A stretch of DNA of 64,000 nucleotides from assembly GCA_020698575.1 (NCBI GenBank), contig CM036247.1, forward strand, positions 6,908,256 through 6,972,255. The letters run 5' to 3'. Under the pieces are notes generated by a model, which worked only from the letters and a program-made list of their open reading frames with translations, had not been told where the DNA came from and did no database searches. A program made the translations under genes and the position numbers. This DNA is from Bostrychus sinensis. Its lineage: Eukaryota; Chordata; Actinopteri; Gobiiformes; Eleotridae. Positions 1 through 11,480 of this stretch are shown piece after piece. How positions within the stretch are numbered: position 1 is the first letter of the stretch; the number at the start of each line of letters is the position of its first letter.

Positions 1-459
1 GTAAATACTGAAAGACAACATGCTTTGAGGAGAATTAAGCCGTAACACTAACATAACTTTTTATTAATCTTGTATCTAATCTGGAAATGGTTCTAGTTGT
101 TGCAGTTCTAGTTGCAGGGAGTCGTCAGCCCAGAAATCTGACTTGAATCGATCAGACCTCAGTCGCAGTCGATCAGACGTTTGAATTTTAAAGCCGACTC
201 TTTGTAAAGAAAAAAAAAAATGTTTGCGTAACTCAGCTGATTGTGAAGTCCTGTAACAACGCGATAACAGATCTAGGCGCTATTTAAGTGCGTATACGCT
301 AGATTAAAAAGAAAAAAGAAAAGATAATCATGTTCTGTGTAGCATGAATTATGACGTTAATTAATAAAACGCACTGGATTATTGCAGTTTTTGCCTTAAC
401 GTTACATTGGGAAGCTGTCATCTGTACAAGCTAAGGTCAGTTAGCATTAGCGATAATAC
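1..459. repeat. Dispersed repeat family A, partial copy
   Basis: About 105-330 resembles 24540-24830; both contain the phrase GGGAGTCGTCAGCCC followed by CAGACCTCAGTC and an A-run. About 370-455 also resembles the interior of the TTAA-flanked element near 27130-27230, sharing GGATTATTGCAG and CTACAAGCTAAGGT. The stretch is therefore probably an old copy of that element class, cut by the Rex3 fragment at 472. No coding frame is visible. Confidence 0.45.
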
Positions 460-471
460 TGTGGCTTATTT
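460..471. repeat. Left TSD of the truncated Rex3 copy
   Basis: TGTGGCTTATTT here is repeated exactly at 819-830 on the other side of the insertion. Confidence 0.85.
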
Positions 472-819
472 TTCCATCCATCCATCTTCTTCCGCTTTAA
501 CCGGGGCCGGGCAGCAGTCTAAGCAGAGATGCCCAGACTTCCCTCTCCACAGACACTTCCTCCAGCTCTACCAGGCGTTCCCAGGCCAGCCCAGAGACGT
601 AGTCCCTCCAGCGTGTCCTAGGTCTTCCCCGAGGCCTCCTCCCATGCCTGGAACACCTCCCCAGGAAGGCGTCCAGGAGGCATCCGGGACAGACCACCTC
701 AGCTGGCTCCTCTCGATGTGGAGGAGCAGCGGCTCTACTCCGAGCTCCTCGCCCTATCTCTAAGGGAGCGCCCAGCCACCCTGCAGAGGAAACTCATTTC
801 GGCCGCTTGTATCCGGGAT
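472..819 (-). mobile_element. 5'-truncated Rex3 (RTE-clade) LINE copy
   Basis: The reverse complement matches the last ~0.35 kb of the complete LINE at 49407-52771: the end of the coding region, then the GCGGAAGAAGATGG tail, seen here as CCATCCATCCATCTTCTTCC at the left. Homology stops abruptly at 819. The 12-bp sequence TGTGGCTTATTT flanks the copy at 460-471 and 819-830, a target-site duplication overlapping the element by one base. The copy has internal deletions and stops and cannot encode protein. 5' truncation with direct repeats is the usual product of target-primed reverse transcription. Confidence 0.9.
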
Positions 820-830
820 GTGGCTTATTT
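819..830. repeat. Right TSD of the truncated Rex3 copy
   Basis: TGTGGCTTATTT, identical to 460-471. The first T could belong to element or target. Confidence 0.85.
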
Positions 831-2620
831 AGCAACAATTTATTCATTATTATGCCACAAAGTGTCTCAAAAGTTTTTATTCAAGTGTACACTGCTCTGA
901 GGTGGACAGGGATAACATTCGGACACAGACACTGATGCAGGCGTTAAATGTCTTTCAGTCGTCAGAGCAAAATCAGCTGAAACCAGTCGTTAGTGCGTGC
1001 TCCCTGTCTTCTCGAAAACTGTAACAACCGGAAACGTTGTGTAGTGTGTCCCCAGATTTAGAGACACACACTGCCAGACAATCACGTTCACTCTCACATT
1101 CATTCATATTCACCAGTTCACCGCTACATGCATGTCTTTTACTCACTCCAGACTCTGGCCGGTCATCTGCTGGAGCTAATGCACTCACCGTTAACCCAGC
1201 CTCCTTTACTGTAAATGAATCTGTTATTTTGATATTGAAATGTGTATTTGATGTCTTTGCTTTTACAGTCCTTTTCCTGCTTGCACTGCTTTTGCCAAAA
1301 CTCACAATGATGCCAATTTATTGCCAGTAAATCTGAAATATTTAATGTTATTCTTTGTTATACAGCAACTGGAGCCAGAGGACAATGATTAATATTACCC
1401 ACCGTTTTCTTTGCTGTGTATCTTTTTAAATGGCAGCCCACATAGCAAGATAGATATTTGGCATAATTCACTTTATGTCACAGCTGGCTTTAGTTCAAGT
1501 ACTGTAGAGAAGTCTATTGCTTGTTATGGACCACTATGACAAAAATACAATTATTACTTCTTTTTATATTCCCAAAAAAATCCCAGTAAAGGTCTCATTG
1601 GTGTTGAAAAGTTGCTAAGGTAAAACATAAATCAGTGATTAAATGGCCTTACTTACTTTCATGTTTAAGTAAAATCCTTTTTTTTATTTTATTTTTTTAA
1701 ATTGGAAACAACTGAGTTACCCATTTTATAATCTTTATATGAAATCTTGAGTGTAATATCAAGCTTCCACTAAAAAAAGTGTTGCAGCCCCCTTAAAAAT
1801 TTAAATATCTTGCAACAAAAAAACTCCAAAAATCACTGACTGTTGGGTAAACAAGTATTTTTTAAAACAAGTATTACTGTATTTAATTGTAATTCATTTC
1901 AAACTTAATCTCTTTTTATGTAATTAATGTAGACAGCCACTCATTCCCCCTGTTTCTATTTAAAAATGGCTGAACAAACAATAGTAGAGCTAATATTTGG
2001 TGCCAAGTCGGAGCATTTAGTGGCAAAGGTCCAAGCTCAGCATTTTTCCACTCACAAAAACACATCCATAATTTATACAGAGACTACAGAAGCTTAGAGA
2101 TGCAGGCTCTAGACTAAAATATTTCCATTTAAGCATTCATTACATTTAATTAAATCTGGCTTTGTCATAGGATTTTTCTAAATTTACCTATTTGTCTTTT
2201 AAAATATATGTGAGATGACGAATTTAGATCCAAAATCGAATTAAATTAAATGAAGACCAAATAGAATAAAACTCAAAAGCTGCCAGTGTAAAAAACATTG
2301 TTTATTTTCGGTGTTATGTGCCATGACCCCAATTTGTGTTACAGAAATAAATTTAATTAGCCTTCATTGATTTAACTGTGTATAAAAAGCAACCAGCACT
2401 TGCAACATCAAACTTTATTTATTTAAAATATAGTTTCTAATAATCCTTTTGCAACTATCATCTTAGGCAAAAAAAAAAAATACATAAAGTGCCATTCCCA
2501 GTTTCGAGCTATGACTTTTTAAGCTTTCAGAGAATTTGCAAGAGTTCGACAAGAAAATCCTGATCTAAGTTCGGTTAAGTAAGATGAATTTTTTTAAAGT
2601 AAATCAGCGTTTTAATCTTA
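831..2620. other. A+T-rich stretch without recognised gene
   Basis: Short open frames near 973-1330 run on both strands and lack family motifs or splice context. No tandem structure or terminal repeats were recognised. Confidence 0.5.
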
Positions 2621-2689
2621 ATTTAACCGTTTTAGAGTCTGTGTAATGGCTAAACAATCTGTTACACCTCCCCCCTTGGTGAAAAACCA

Positions 2690-2960
2690 GCCTTGTATGA
2701 ATAGGAACGCCGACCCTGAAGCGTCCCGGAAGTCTCGGTTCTCACGAGAAAGCGGCGCATCCCGGGTTAGCTTTAAAAATACGCCAGCTAGATCATAATT
2801 TCCTAAACGCCGGTCATGGCAGAGCGTCCAAAAGCCGAGAAAAGGGATCACACAGGGGTCGTGAGTTTTTACCATGTGCTTTATTCTGAAATGTAAAGCT
2901 CCAGAAAGAAAAATGTGATTGAAAGAAAGAAGAAACGAGCTAAGTTGAATAGTCCCACCT
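2690..2960. repeat. Dispersed repeat family B, copy 1
   Basis: Shares ordered blocks with 29035-29340 and 41160-41560: a TCTCG...GAGAAAGC block, a GGCAGAGCG block, and a terminal block with GAAAAATG followed by a purine-rich stretch. Diverged and non-coding. Family name not recognised. Confidence 0.5.
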
Positions 2961-2991
2961 GACATGAAAACCAAATTTTAGTCTTAGTAAC

Positions 2992-3889
2992 TACCGTATT
3001 TTCCGCACTATAAGGCGCATCGGATTATAAGGCGCACCTTCAATTAATGGCCTATTTTAAAACTGTTTTCATATATTGGGCGCACCGCATTATAAGGCGC
3101 ATCCACTAGATGGCGCTGCGCTAAAGGGAATGTCAATAAAACAGTCAGATAAGTCAGTCAAACTTTATTAATAGAATACAAACCAGCGTTCTTACAACTC
3201 CCTCGTTGAAAACTAGGGATGCACAGATACCACTTTTTTTCAAACCGGTACGAGTACGAGTACTTCCATTTGAGTACGTACCGATACGAGTACTTATATA
3301 GGGGTAACTTTATAGTTTATACAGTCACAATACTGTATGTCATTTATCCCATACGGTGTCGTCTTTTAGCCGTCTATCCCCGCTCTGCGATGCTAAGTTA
3401 TTTTTACAACAGAGTGGTTTGAACACAGCTAACCATGGCTAAAATTAGCTGAATATGGACATGTTATACCTCATTTTAAAGCTTAGATTCTCCTCTATTC
3501 AGTCGCTAAAATCATTTTAAAGACAGATTGAGCATCTGCGCATCACCTGCGGAGATTTGCCATTACATACAGGAGCTAACACAATTAGCAACGGTACTTC
3601 TTATGTTTTATCAGACAACAACTGCTTCAGACTCCGCACTTATATTATAATTTCGGGACAACTAGGACAACAAAAGGACAACTGCTTAAGTTTTAGGACT
3701 TTAGGATTTGGGATGTCTGGTTGAGCAGAATGTAGAGCCAGCTTTGCTTTTAAAACCTGTCACTTCGGCGACGCCCCCTGAATACGGTAGCCATAATTAA
3801 CCAACATTGATCCATATATAAGGCGCACTGTCGGTTTTTGAGAAAATTAAAGGCTTTTAGGTGCACCTTATAGTGCGGAAAATACGGTA
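2992..3889. mobile_element. pogo-like TIR element (GGCGCA family), copy 1
   Basis: Inverted ends TACCGTATTTTCCGCACTAT (2992) and its complement ending at 3889 make a long TIR with TA at both borders, as expected for Tc1/mariner/pogo. Subterminal blocks rich in TATAAGGCGCA and CACTAGATGGCGC recur. It is the reverse-complement relative of 21943-22600. Between ~3205 and ~3755 the interior differs from that copy and begins with TAGGGATGCAC, which looks like the end of another TIR family. No transposase frame remains. Confidence 0.75.
3205..3755. mobile_element. Probable nested element inside pogo-like copy 1
   Basis: This block is absent from the related copy at 21943-22600. It starts TAGGGATGCACAGATACC, followed by ACGAGTACGAGTACTT, a recurring teleost repeat signature. 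The right terminus is not clear. Confidence 0.4.
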
Positions 3890-4889
3890 ACCATCTGAAT
3901 TTAGATGAGATACTCTTGATACTTGATTCTAAAAGTTTAGCTCCACCGAATGCAAACATGAATTGCCATTTGAGGTCACGCATTTGAATTTTGCCTTTTT
4001 CTTTTGTCAGAGGATTAAAATTATTTGAAAAAAGCATTAATATAAAATAATGATATAATTTATTGCCATGTATTGGTTATGGAGCCCTTTCAAATCTGGC
4101 TTTAACTCAAATTCAACATTAAATTGTAGGTATTGTTTAAATATATTATGAGTAAATGTTTGTCTATTATGTGAAGTGTCTGTATGACTTGTTTGTACCG
4201 ATATTTTTGCATGTGTTTATAATGTCTCCTGTCTCAGCGACTGAATATAAAAATGGACAAAGGGACATTACAGTCGCTAAGCATTTAAATGAACACAGGC
4301 TGCCATGTTTCTTCAATAATGGAGAAAAAAATCAATTAGCTAAGAAGCTAATTGATTAATTATTAAGTCAAAGTTGCAGCTTGAAGCACTCAAAATTGGC
4401 ATCTTCTAGTTCCGGGGTAAATGCTCTATCCATTAAGCTACACAAAGCCCTTATATATATATCTTACAATGGTAAAAAAAAATCATCATTGACCATTTCT
4501 GATTAAAATTAATTAAGCGTATATTTAAATGAATATACTCTTTGTCGCTATGTCCATTTTTCTTAAGTCTATGGTTGTAAACATTTATATTTAGCTTCTG
4601 AGAACATGCTGATTTTTTTTTTATTTTACAAAGGGAGCCATGAATGTTCCATATACATTTCTACATTGTGTTTACTGCAGATTAAAGGGACTGTATCTAT
4701 CACTGATTTAAATATACAATCAGTATTCTTTTGTATGCAGATGTTTACTTAAGGACCATTTGTATTTGAATGTGCTGGAGTATTTTACCACCGATGTAGT
4801 ACTGTTGCTTTAAATTTTTATCAAATAAATCTTGTTTTGACAACTGCGTGTTTGGTTTAAAAAAAATAGCGTAGATGTACTGTAACTGT
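3890..4889. other. A+T-rich stretch; only a SINE-like scrap seen
   Basis: No coding frame with recognisable motifs. The one structured segment is the tRNA-like remnant at 4384-4452. Confidence 0.5.
4384..4452 (-). mobile_element. tRNA-derived SINE head, remnant
   Basis: On the minus strand the segment reads like the 5' half of a tRNA, with an A-box-like TAGCTTAATGGATAGAGCA followed by an anticodon-arm-like stretch and AACTAGAAGAT. The same ordered motif recurs on the minus strand at 15893-15956. The B box is decayed, so this is a SINE scrap rather than a tRNA gene. Confidence 0.45.
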
Positions 4890-4899
4890 TAACTAAAAA

Positions 4900-7057
4900 G
4901 TCAAGTCTGAGTTATTAAAAAAGTATCAGAGTCCAGTCCAAATCAATTCAAGTGGAATCCAAATAAACTGAAGCCAAGTCCGAGTTCAGTTACCGAAATT
5001 AATTTATGAGGGTGCAACACAGACAAGAGATCCTAGTCCGAGTTTTTGTTGACAAGTCTGAATTATTGTTAATAAGTCTGAGTACATATCTGAGTTATTG
5101 TTCCACAAGTCCGAGTCCTGAGTCCAAGTTATTGTTCACAAGTTTAAGTCTGACTTATTGATCACAAACTGAGTCCAAGTTATTGTTCAAAGTCCAAATC
5201 TGAGTTATTGATAACGAGTCCAAGTTTGAGTTGACAAACCAAGTCCAAGTCTAAGGTAATGTTCACCAGTCAGAGTCCGAGTTATCGTTCACAAGTCCAA
5301 GTTATTGTTCACAAGTCCAAGTCCGAGTTATTGTTCAAAGTCCAAATCTGAGTTATTGATAACGAATCCAAGTCTGAGTTATTGTTCACAAGTTTAAATC
5401 TGAGTTATTTATCACAAACCAAATCCAAGTCCAAGTTATTGTTCACAAGGTTAAGTCTGAGTAATTGTTCACAAGTCCAAGTCTGAGTTATTGTTCACAA
5501 GGTTAAGTCAAAGTTATTGTTCACAAGGTTAAGTCTGAGTTATTGTTCACAAGTCCAAGTCTGAGTTATTGTTCACAAGGTTAAGTCAGAGTTATTGTTC
5601 AAAAGTCCAAGTCCGAGTTATTGTTCACAAGTTTAAATCTGAGTTATTTATCACAAACCAAATCCAAGTCCAAGTTATTGTTCACAAGGTTAAGTCTGAG
5701 TAATTGTTCACAAGTCCAAGTCTGAGTTATTGTTCACAAGGTTAAGTCAAAGTTATTGTTCACAAGGTTAAGTCCGAGTTATTGTTCACAAGTCCAAGTC
5801 CGAGTTATTGTTCACAAGTCCAAGTTCGAGTTATTGTTCACAAGGTTAAGTCTGAGTTATTTATCACAAACCAAATCCAAGTCTGAGTTACTGTTCACAA
5901 GTCCAAGTCCGAGTTATTGTTCACAAGGTTAAGTCTGAGTTATTGTTCACAAGTCCAAGTCTGAATTATTGTTCACAAGGTTAAGTCAGAGTTATTGTTC
6001 AAAAGTCCAAGTCCGAGTTATTGTTCACAAGGTTAAGTCCGAGTTATTGTTCACAAGTCCAAGTCCGAGTTATTGTTCACAAGTCCAAGTCCGAGTTATT
6101 GTTCACAAGTCCAAGTTCGAGTTATTGTTCACAAGGTTAAGTCTGAGTTATTTATCACAAACCAAATCCAAGTCCAAGTTATTGTTCACAAGGTTAAGTC
6201 TGAGTAATTGTTCACAAGTCCAAGTCTGAGTTATTGTTCACAAGGTTAAGTCAAAGTTATTGTTCACAAGGTTAAGTCTGAGTTATTGTTCACAAGTCCA
6301 AGTCTGAGTTATTGTTCACAAGGTTAAGTCAAAGTTATTGTTCACAAGGTTAAGTCTGAGTTATTGTTCACAAGTCCAAGTCTGAGTTATTGTTCACAAG
6401 GTTAAGTCAGAGTTATTGTTCAAAAGTCCAAGTCCGAGTTATTGTTCACAAGGTTAAGTCCGAGTTATTGTTCACAAGTCCAAGTCCGAGTTATTGTTCA
6501 CAAGTCCAAGTCCGAGTTATTGTTCACAAGTCCAAGTTCGAGTTATTGTTCACCAGTCCAAATCCGATGTTATTGTTCACCAGTTTAAGTCCGAGTTATT
6601 GTTCACCAGTCCAAGTCCGAGTTATTGTTCACCAGTCCGAGTTATTGTTCACCAGTCCAAGTCCGAGTTATTGTTCACCAGTCCGAGTTATTGTTCACCA
6701 GTCCAAGTCCGAGTTATTGTTCACCAGTCCAAGTCCGAGTTATTGTTCTCAAGTCCAAGTCCAAATTATTGTTCACCAGTCCAAATCCGATGTTATTGTT
6801 CACCAGTTTAAGTCCGAGTTATTGTTCACCAGTCCAAATCCGATGTTATTGTTCACCAGTTTAAGTCCGAGTTATTGTTCACCAGTCCAAATCCGATGTT
6901 ATTGTTCACCAGTTTAAGTCCGAGTTATTGTTCACCAGTCCAAGTCCGAGTTATTGTTCACCAGTCCGAGTTATTGTTCACCAGTCCAAGTCCGAGTTAT
7001 TGTTCACAAATCCAAGTCCAAGTTATTGTTCACAAGTCTGAGTTATATTTAAAATAA
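4900..7057. repeat. 26-bp satellite array with higher-order structure
   Basis: Basic unit TTATTGTTCACAAGTCCAAG + TCCGAG (26 bp), with variants having AAGGTTAAG in place of AAGTCCAAG, a TTATTTATCACAAACC variant, and a 20-bp CACCAGTCCGAG variant in 6540-7000. Blocks starting at 5969 and 6390 repeat in the same variant order, so a higher-order period of about 421 bp is superimposed. Long frames inside it are a by-product of the repeat. Confidence 0.92.
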
Positions 7058-7760
7058 AAATGTCAAGCTCTCTAATCATATACCAGCCTTTTGTACAGTT
7101 TCCTTTATACTCATGACCTTGTAACGTTGTGTTTTTCATAGAGATCTGAGCAAAAAAAATCACCGTTTATACTTTAGCAGTACTTTGGCTTCTGCTGGTT
7201 TTCACACACAATTGAACTACTTAAATCCAACATAAAACATGTTCACAGTCATTTAAAGATAATCAAACAGTTTTATGTCGAGATGTATTGTAAAGAGGTT
7301 TTTGGACTTTGATAATGCCAAGTTATTATTTTAGAATGACCAAAATCTCACTCTTATTCTACATGCGAGTCCGACAGCATGTTATTCAGTATTTTTAGTG
7401 TGACCAACCTCTTTGTGTGTTTTAAATCGGTGCTTCACTGAGCGAGCCGCCGCCGCTGACAAGTTGATTAGGCTCTTTATGTAAATGGTCCATTTAGCTC
7501 AGCGCGCTGACACATTTGTTGTTTTCATGATGGATGGGAATAAGAGAGCGAGGTGGACTCGGGTCACCCTCGCCAACTTGTCCTGGGAAGACGCAGCTTT
7601 GTAAAAATGTAAATTTAAGACCAAATGGATCAAAGTGTTCATAATTTTGAGCATTAGCTTTGTAACACAGTCTGACAAAATGAGGTTTGTTTTAATAGCC
7701 CGCTTAGTTTTTCATATGCTGGGCTTTTTATTGAGCTACAACTACGACCTGTCAGTGATC
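7058..7760. other. Unique spacer between satellites; candidate conserved element
   Basis: Not repetitive within this window. The part at about 7425-7600 is G+C-richer and contains TGATTAGG and an octamer-like ATGTAAAT, which resembles vertebrate conserved non-coding elements. That reading is inference only. Confidence 0.3.
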
Positions 7761-7761
7761 A

Positions 7762-8453
7762 GTCCATACCAGTCTGAGTCAAGTCCAAACCAAGTCTGAA
7801 TCAAGTCCAAACCAAGTCAGAGTCAAGTCCAAACCAAGTCAGAGTCAAGTCCAAACCAAGTCAGAGTCAAGTCCAAACCAAGTCAGAGTCAAGTCCAAGC
7901 CAAGTCTGAGTCAAGTCCAAACCAAGTCAGAGTCAAGTCCAAACCAAGTCAGAGTCAAGTCCAAACCAAGTCTGAATCAAGTCCAAACCAAGTCAGAGTC
8001 AAGTCCAAACCAAGTCAGAGTCAAGTCCAAACCAAGTCAGAGTCAAGTCCAAACCAAGTCAGAGTCAAGTCCAAACCAAGTCAGAGTCAAGTCCAAGCCA
8101 AGTCTGAGTCAAGTCCAAACCAAGTCTGAGTCAAGTCCAAACCAAGTCTGAGTCAAGTCCAAACCAAGTCTGAGTCAAGACCAAGCCAAGTCTGAGTCAA
8201 GTCCAAACCAAGTCTGAGTCAAGTCCAAACCAAGGCAGAGTCAAGACCAAGCCAGAGTCAAGACCAAGCCAAGTCTGAGTCAAGTCCAAGCCAAGTCTGA
8301 GTCAAGTCCAAGCCAAGTCTGAGTCAAGTCCAAACCAAGGCAGAGTCAAGTCCAAACCAAGGCAGAGTCAAGTCCAAACCAAGTCTGAGTCAAGTCCAAA
8401 CCAAGTCTGAGTCAAGTCCAAACCAAGTCTGAGTCAAGACCAAGCCAGAGGCT
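7762..8453. repeat. 22-bp satellite array, left arm
   Basis: About 31 tandem units of AAGTCCAAACCAAGTCAGAG + TC with variants TCTGAGTC and GACCAAGCC. Polarity reverses at ~8454, where the complement-strand version begins. Confidence 0.93.
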
Positions 8454-9002
8454 TGCACTTGGACTCGGCTTGGCCTTGACTTGGACTTAGCTTGGACTTG
8501 ACTCGGACATGGCTCAGACTCGACTCACACTTGGTTTGGACTTTACTCAGATTTAGCTTGGACTTGACTTGGACTTGGTTTAGACATGACTCAGGTTTGG
8601 ACATGACTTGGACTTGGTTTGCACTCGGACTTGGCTTGGACTTGACTTGGCTTAGACATGACTCGGATTTAGCTCAGACGACTTGACTCGGACTTAGCTT
8701 GGACTTGACTCGGACTTGGTTTGGACTTGGCTCTGACTTGTTTTGGACTTGGCTCAGACGTGACTCAGACTTGACTCGGACTTGACTTGGACGTGACTCG
8801 GACTTGGCTCAGACAACTTGACTCGAACATGGCTTAGACATGACTTGGACTTGGTTTGCACTCGGACTAGGCTTGGACTTGACTTGGCTTATTCATGACT
8901 TGGACTTAGCTCAGACAACTTGATTCGGACTTAGCTTGGACTTGACTCTGACTTGGTTTGGACTTGACTCTGACTTGGTTTGGACTTGACTCTGACTTGG
9001 TT
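8454..9002. repeat. 22-bp satellite, inverted right arm (part 1)
   Basis: Same family on the opposite strand: GACTTGGTTTGGACTTGACT and variants. With 7762-8453 it forms an inverted tandem array. The array is interrupted at 9003 by a LINE and resumes at 10936. Confidence 0.9.
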
Positions 9003-9379
9003 TTCAATTCAGATTTATTTGTATAGCCCAATATCACAACAAAAGTCGCCTCAAAGGGCTTCACAAACAGTTGATCAAACATAAACACACAATCAGACTT
9101 AACACACAATCAGCACAAACAATAACTACACTAAACTAAATAGACCCAGGACACTCCTGTCCTTAGACCGTCCTTCTCGGTAAGGAAAAACTCCTAAAAA
9201 ACCCAGGTACGGGAAAAAAGAAGAAACCTTATGGAGCCCATATTGAAGGAGAGATCCTCTCCCAGGACGGACAGGCAATGCATCTAGGACTGCTAGTCCC
9301 TTAGTTCATCTATAGGATCATAGATCAGCTCTGTAAGGATTCATCCAGACGAGAGTGGGTGAGATAGGTTGAGGAAGTC

Positions 9380-9570
9380 CATAGGATGCAGCAGGTGGCC
9401 TCATCCAGACAGGTAAGTGGGCGAGATAGGTCCGGGAGATCCGGGCTGCAGCAGGGACCTTATCCAGACAGGTGGGTGGAGAGAGATAGGTCCGGGAAAT
9501 CCAGGATGCAGCAGGTGGGCCTCATCCAGACAGGTGAGTGGGTTGAGGTAGATCCGGGAAATCCTTAGAG
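9380..9570. repeat. ~60-bp tandem repeat in LINE 3' UTR
   Basis: About three units containing CATCCAGACAGGT, GAGATAGGTCCGGGA and GATGCAGCAGG. Confidence 0.75.
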
Positions 9571-9877
9571 GTGAGGTTGAGGGCACACAGGTCGGGACAG
9601 GAGCACAGATGGGGTCAGCTATCCAATCATCACTGGGACATCTGCCAGCAGCCAGGCATCTGAAACAGTCCCCACTCCCCAGAGGGGAGCGGGAGAGAGG
9701 GACAACTTGTGAATAGCAATGAACTGATTGGAGATATAGAGTATTTCATTATATTAATCACAGTGGTAGAAGAGGAGCAGCAGATGAAACCAGAGGACAG
9801 AGGCTCAGTGCACCATACTTCCCCCAGCTTCTAGCTCCTGGAGCAGCCTAGCTTCAACTGTGGAATTAACCCTGTTC

Positions 9878-10934
9878 CTAGCTGGCCTGACCATAAGCTT
9901 TCTCAAAGAGGAACGTTTTAAGCCTAACCTTAAATGTAGAGACTGTGTCTGCCTCTCTAACATGAGCTGGAAGCTGATTCCATAAAACAGGAGCTTGGTA
10001 ACTAAAGGCTCTACCTCCAACTGTACTTTTAGAAACCCTGGGAACCACTAATAGCCCTGCATTTTGTGAGCGCAGTACCCTGCTTGGTTGGTATGGCTCT
10101 ATAACATCATTAATGTAGGATGGGGCTGTACCATTTACGGCCTTGTAAGTCAGGAGAAGGATTTTAAACCTAATTCTGAATTCAACTGGAAGCCAGTGAA
10201 GTGAAGCTAGCACAGGAGTAATATGTTCTCTCCTGTTAGTTCCTGTTAATAATCTTGCTGCTGCGTTTTGAACAAGCTGAAAACATTTTAATGAGTTTTT
10301 AGGGCACGCTGCAAGCAGAGAGTTACAGTAATCTAACCTAGATGTAACAAACGCATGGACAAGGTTTTCAGCATCATTTTTAGATAAAATATTTCTGATT
10401 TTGGCTATGTTACGTAGGTGAAAGTATGCTGTTTTACAGGCTTGGTTTATATGAGCCTTAAATGATAAATCTTGATCAAATAAAACTCCTAAGTTTCTCA
10501 CAGTAGAACTTGAGGCTACACTGACACCGTCCAGGGAGACTCTGGTCAGACAGAGCATCTCTCAGCTTTTTGGGGCCTAGTATAATGACCTCTGTTTTTT
10601 CTGGGTTTAGGAGGAGATAATTAATTGTCATCCAGGTCTTTATGTCTCTCACACAGGCGCTAAGTTTCTCAACGCGGTCATTCTGATCAGGTTTAATTGA
10701 TAAATACAACTGTGTATCATCTGTGTAACAGTGAAAATTAATGCCATGTTTTCTGATTATGTTTCCTAAAGGCAGCATGTAAAGCATGAACAGAATGGGT
10801 CCAAGTACTGAGCCTTGCGGCACTCCATAGCTAACTTTACTGCACTGTGAGGAATGTTCATTTACACTAACAAACTGGTACCTGTCTGATAAGTATGATT
10901 TAAACCAGCAGAGGGCGGTTCCTCTGACCCCTAT
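9878..10934 (-). pseudogene. L2-clade reverse transcriptase fragment, frameshifted
   Basis: Two overlapping minus-strand frames make up the C-terminal part of an L2-type polyprotein. The first (10934 to ~10550) contains the RT B motif GVPQGSVLGPILF and the active-site motif as CYTDDTQLY, then NPEKTEVIILG. The second (~10558 to 9878) continues with STVRNLGVLFDQDLSFKAHI, QLVQNAAARLLTG and SLHWLPV. It ends at a stop after KTFLFEKAYG. The switch of frame near 10550 is a single disabling frameshift. The endonuclease and N-terminal RT are missing through 5' truncation. The family normally nicks DNA and reverse transcribes its own RNA; this copy cannot. Confidence 0.85.
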
Positions 10935-10935
10935 G

Positions 10936-11480
10936 TTTTGGACTTGACTTAGACGTGACTCAGACTTGACTCAGATTTAGCTTGAACTTGACTTGGACTT
11001 GGTTTAGACATGACTCAGACTTGGACTTGGTTTGGACAACTTGACTCGAACATGGCTTAGACATGACTCGGACTTGGTTTGCACTCGGACTTGGCTTGGA
11101 CTTGACTTGGCTTAGACATGACTCAGACTTTGCTCAGACGACTTCACTCAGACTTGGCTTTGACTTGGCTCAGACTTGACTTGACTCAGACTTGGCTTTG
11201 ACTTGGCTCACACTTGGTTTGGATTTGATTTAGACATGACTCAGACTTGACTTGGACTTGGTTTGCACTTGGCTTACAGTGACTCAGACTTGACTTTGAA
11301 GTGACTCAGACTTGACTCGGACTTGACTCAGACTTGGTTTGGACTTGATTCAAACTTAGCTTGGATTCAACTCAGACTTTGGACCTGCCCCTGACTTGGC
11401 TGGGACTTGACTCAGACTTGGCTTTGACTTGGCTCAGACTTGGTTGGTTTGGACTTGACTCGGACTTGGCTTGTACTCGC
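10936..11480. repeat. 22-bp satellite, inverted right arm (part 2)
   Basis: Continuation of the array after the LINE, with more diverged units based on GACTTGGACTTGGTTT and GACTCAGACTTGACT. It fades into non-repetitive sequence between 11480 and 11670. Confidence 0.85.

Larger units (their letters stand above)
9003..10934 (-). mobile_element. L2/Maui-type LINE, 5'-truncated, inserted in satellite
   Basis: Read on the minus strand, this is the 3' part of an L2-clade element. It starts inside the reverse-transcriptase domain at 10934, encodes the RT C-terminus (9878-10934), carries a long 3' UTR and ends in the typical tail around GGGCTATACAAATAAATCTG (complement of ~9010-9035). The same inverted 22-bp satellite lies on both sides, so insertion post-dates the array. 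A clear TSD cannot be defined because the target is itself repetitive; GTTTT occurs at both junctions. A ~60-bp tandem repeat lies in the UTR at 9380-9570. Confidence 0.85.

Noticed and set aside
4384..4452. Functional tRNA gene
   Set aside because: Acceptor and T arms cannot be paired and the B box is lost.
5969..7057. Frames reading FTSPSPSYCS-type repeats
   Set aside because: By-product of the 26-bp satellite.
4900..8453. CRISPR-like array
   Set aside because: The units are direct tandem repeats without unique spacers, in a vertebrate genome.
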